Below, in pieces: positions 6,207 to 6,276 of a stretch of 6,276 bases of DNA. The stretch lies in contig JAUPMA010000256.1 of NCBI GenBank assembly GCA_030836935.1, positions 1 through 6,276 on the forward strand, read 5' to 3'. The stretch is from Pseudomonadota bacterium. Lineage in GTDB: Bacteria > Pseudomonadota > Gammaproteobacteria > SZUA-229. The notes beneath the pieces were generated by a model. That model was not told the DNA's origin and made no database searches. It saw only the letters and a program-made list of their open reading frames with translations. The translations under genes and the position numbers were made by a program. Within the stretch, counting starts at the first letter, position 1; each line of letters starts with the position of its first letter.

Positions 6207-6276
6207 CGTCATTGCGAATCATCGCAAACGGTGAAGCAATCCGGTATTTAAAGGGTTTTATGGATTGCCACGACAC
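6207..6276. repeat. Inverted-repeat element, cut by window end
   Basis: The stretch opens with CGTCATTGCGA and contains a perfect hairpin TTGCGA-ATCA-TCGCAA (6212-6227), then GCAATCC (6236-6242) and its complement GGATTGC (6262-6268) around a 19-nt centre, followed by CACGAC. This order resembles the dispersed palindromic repeats of many bacterial genomes that begin CGTCATTGCGA, centre on paired GCAATCC/GGATTGC arms and end TCGCAATGACG. The right terminus would lie beyond the window. It starts 25 bp after the CopD-like stop and may also act as an mRNA 3' end structure. The family assignment is from memory of the pattern. Confidence 0.7.

Overview
The window looks like ordinary chromosome of a gammaproteobacterium. 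The evidence is an overlapping mutY-yggX pair, a tRNA-Phe gene very close to the E. coli one, and high-quality moaC and eptA homologues. Genus cannot be set from the sequence. Six protein genes and one tRNA gene fill nearly all of it, and none of the six is broken or truncated.

Layout: 1-61 is a short leader holding nested inverted repeats and a possible promoter for moaC (62-538, +), a molybdenum-cofactor biosynthesis gene. Converging on it is eptA (565-2271, -), an inner-membrane phosphoethanolamine transferase that modifies lipid A. Divergent from eptA is mutY (2316-3392, +), the adenine glycosylase for A:8-oxoG mispairs, which overlaps yggX (3389-3664, +), an iron-trafficking and oxidative-protection protein. 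A strong stable-RNA type promoter then drives tRNA-Phe(GAA) (3789-3864, +). After about 180 bp without a convincing gene come a divergent CorA-type metal-ion channel (4048-5694, +) and a four-helix CopD-like membrane protein (5715-6182, +), probably co-transcribed. The window ends inside an inverted-repeat element that resembles a dispersed repeat.

Functional links: mutY and yggX form an oxidative-damage operon (DNA repair plus protection of labile iron and Fe-S clusters; MutY itself carries a 4Fe-4S cluster). The CorA-like and CopD-like genes may form a small membrane metal-homeostasis unit, but this is inferred from adjacency and family only. eptA and moaC stand alone here.

The most useful non-coding observations are the interlocked eptA/mutY divergent start region, where a PmrA/OmpR-type direct repeat lies inside the first codons of mutY; the mutually exclusive hairpins before moaC; and the repeat at the right end. 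I found no CRISPR array, insertion sequence, phage gene, toxin-antitoxin pair or defence system, and no clear previously undescribed system. The CorA-like protein with its large N-terminal part is the least characterised item.
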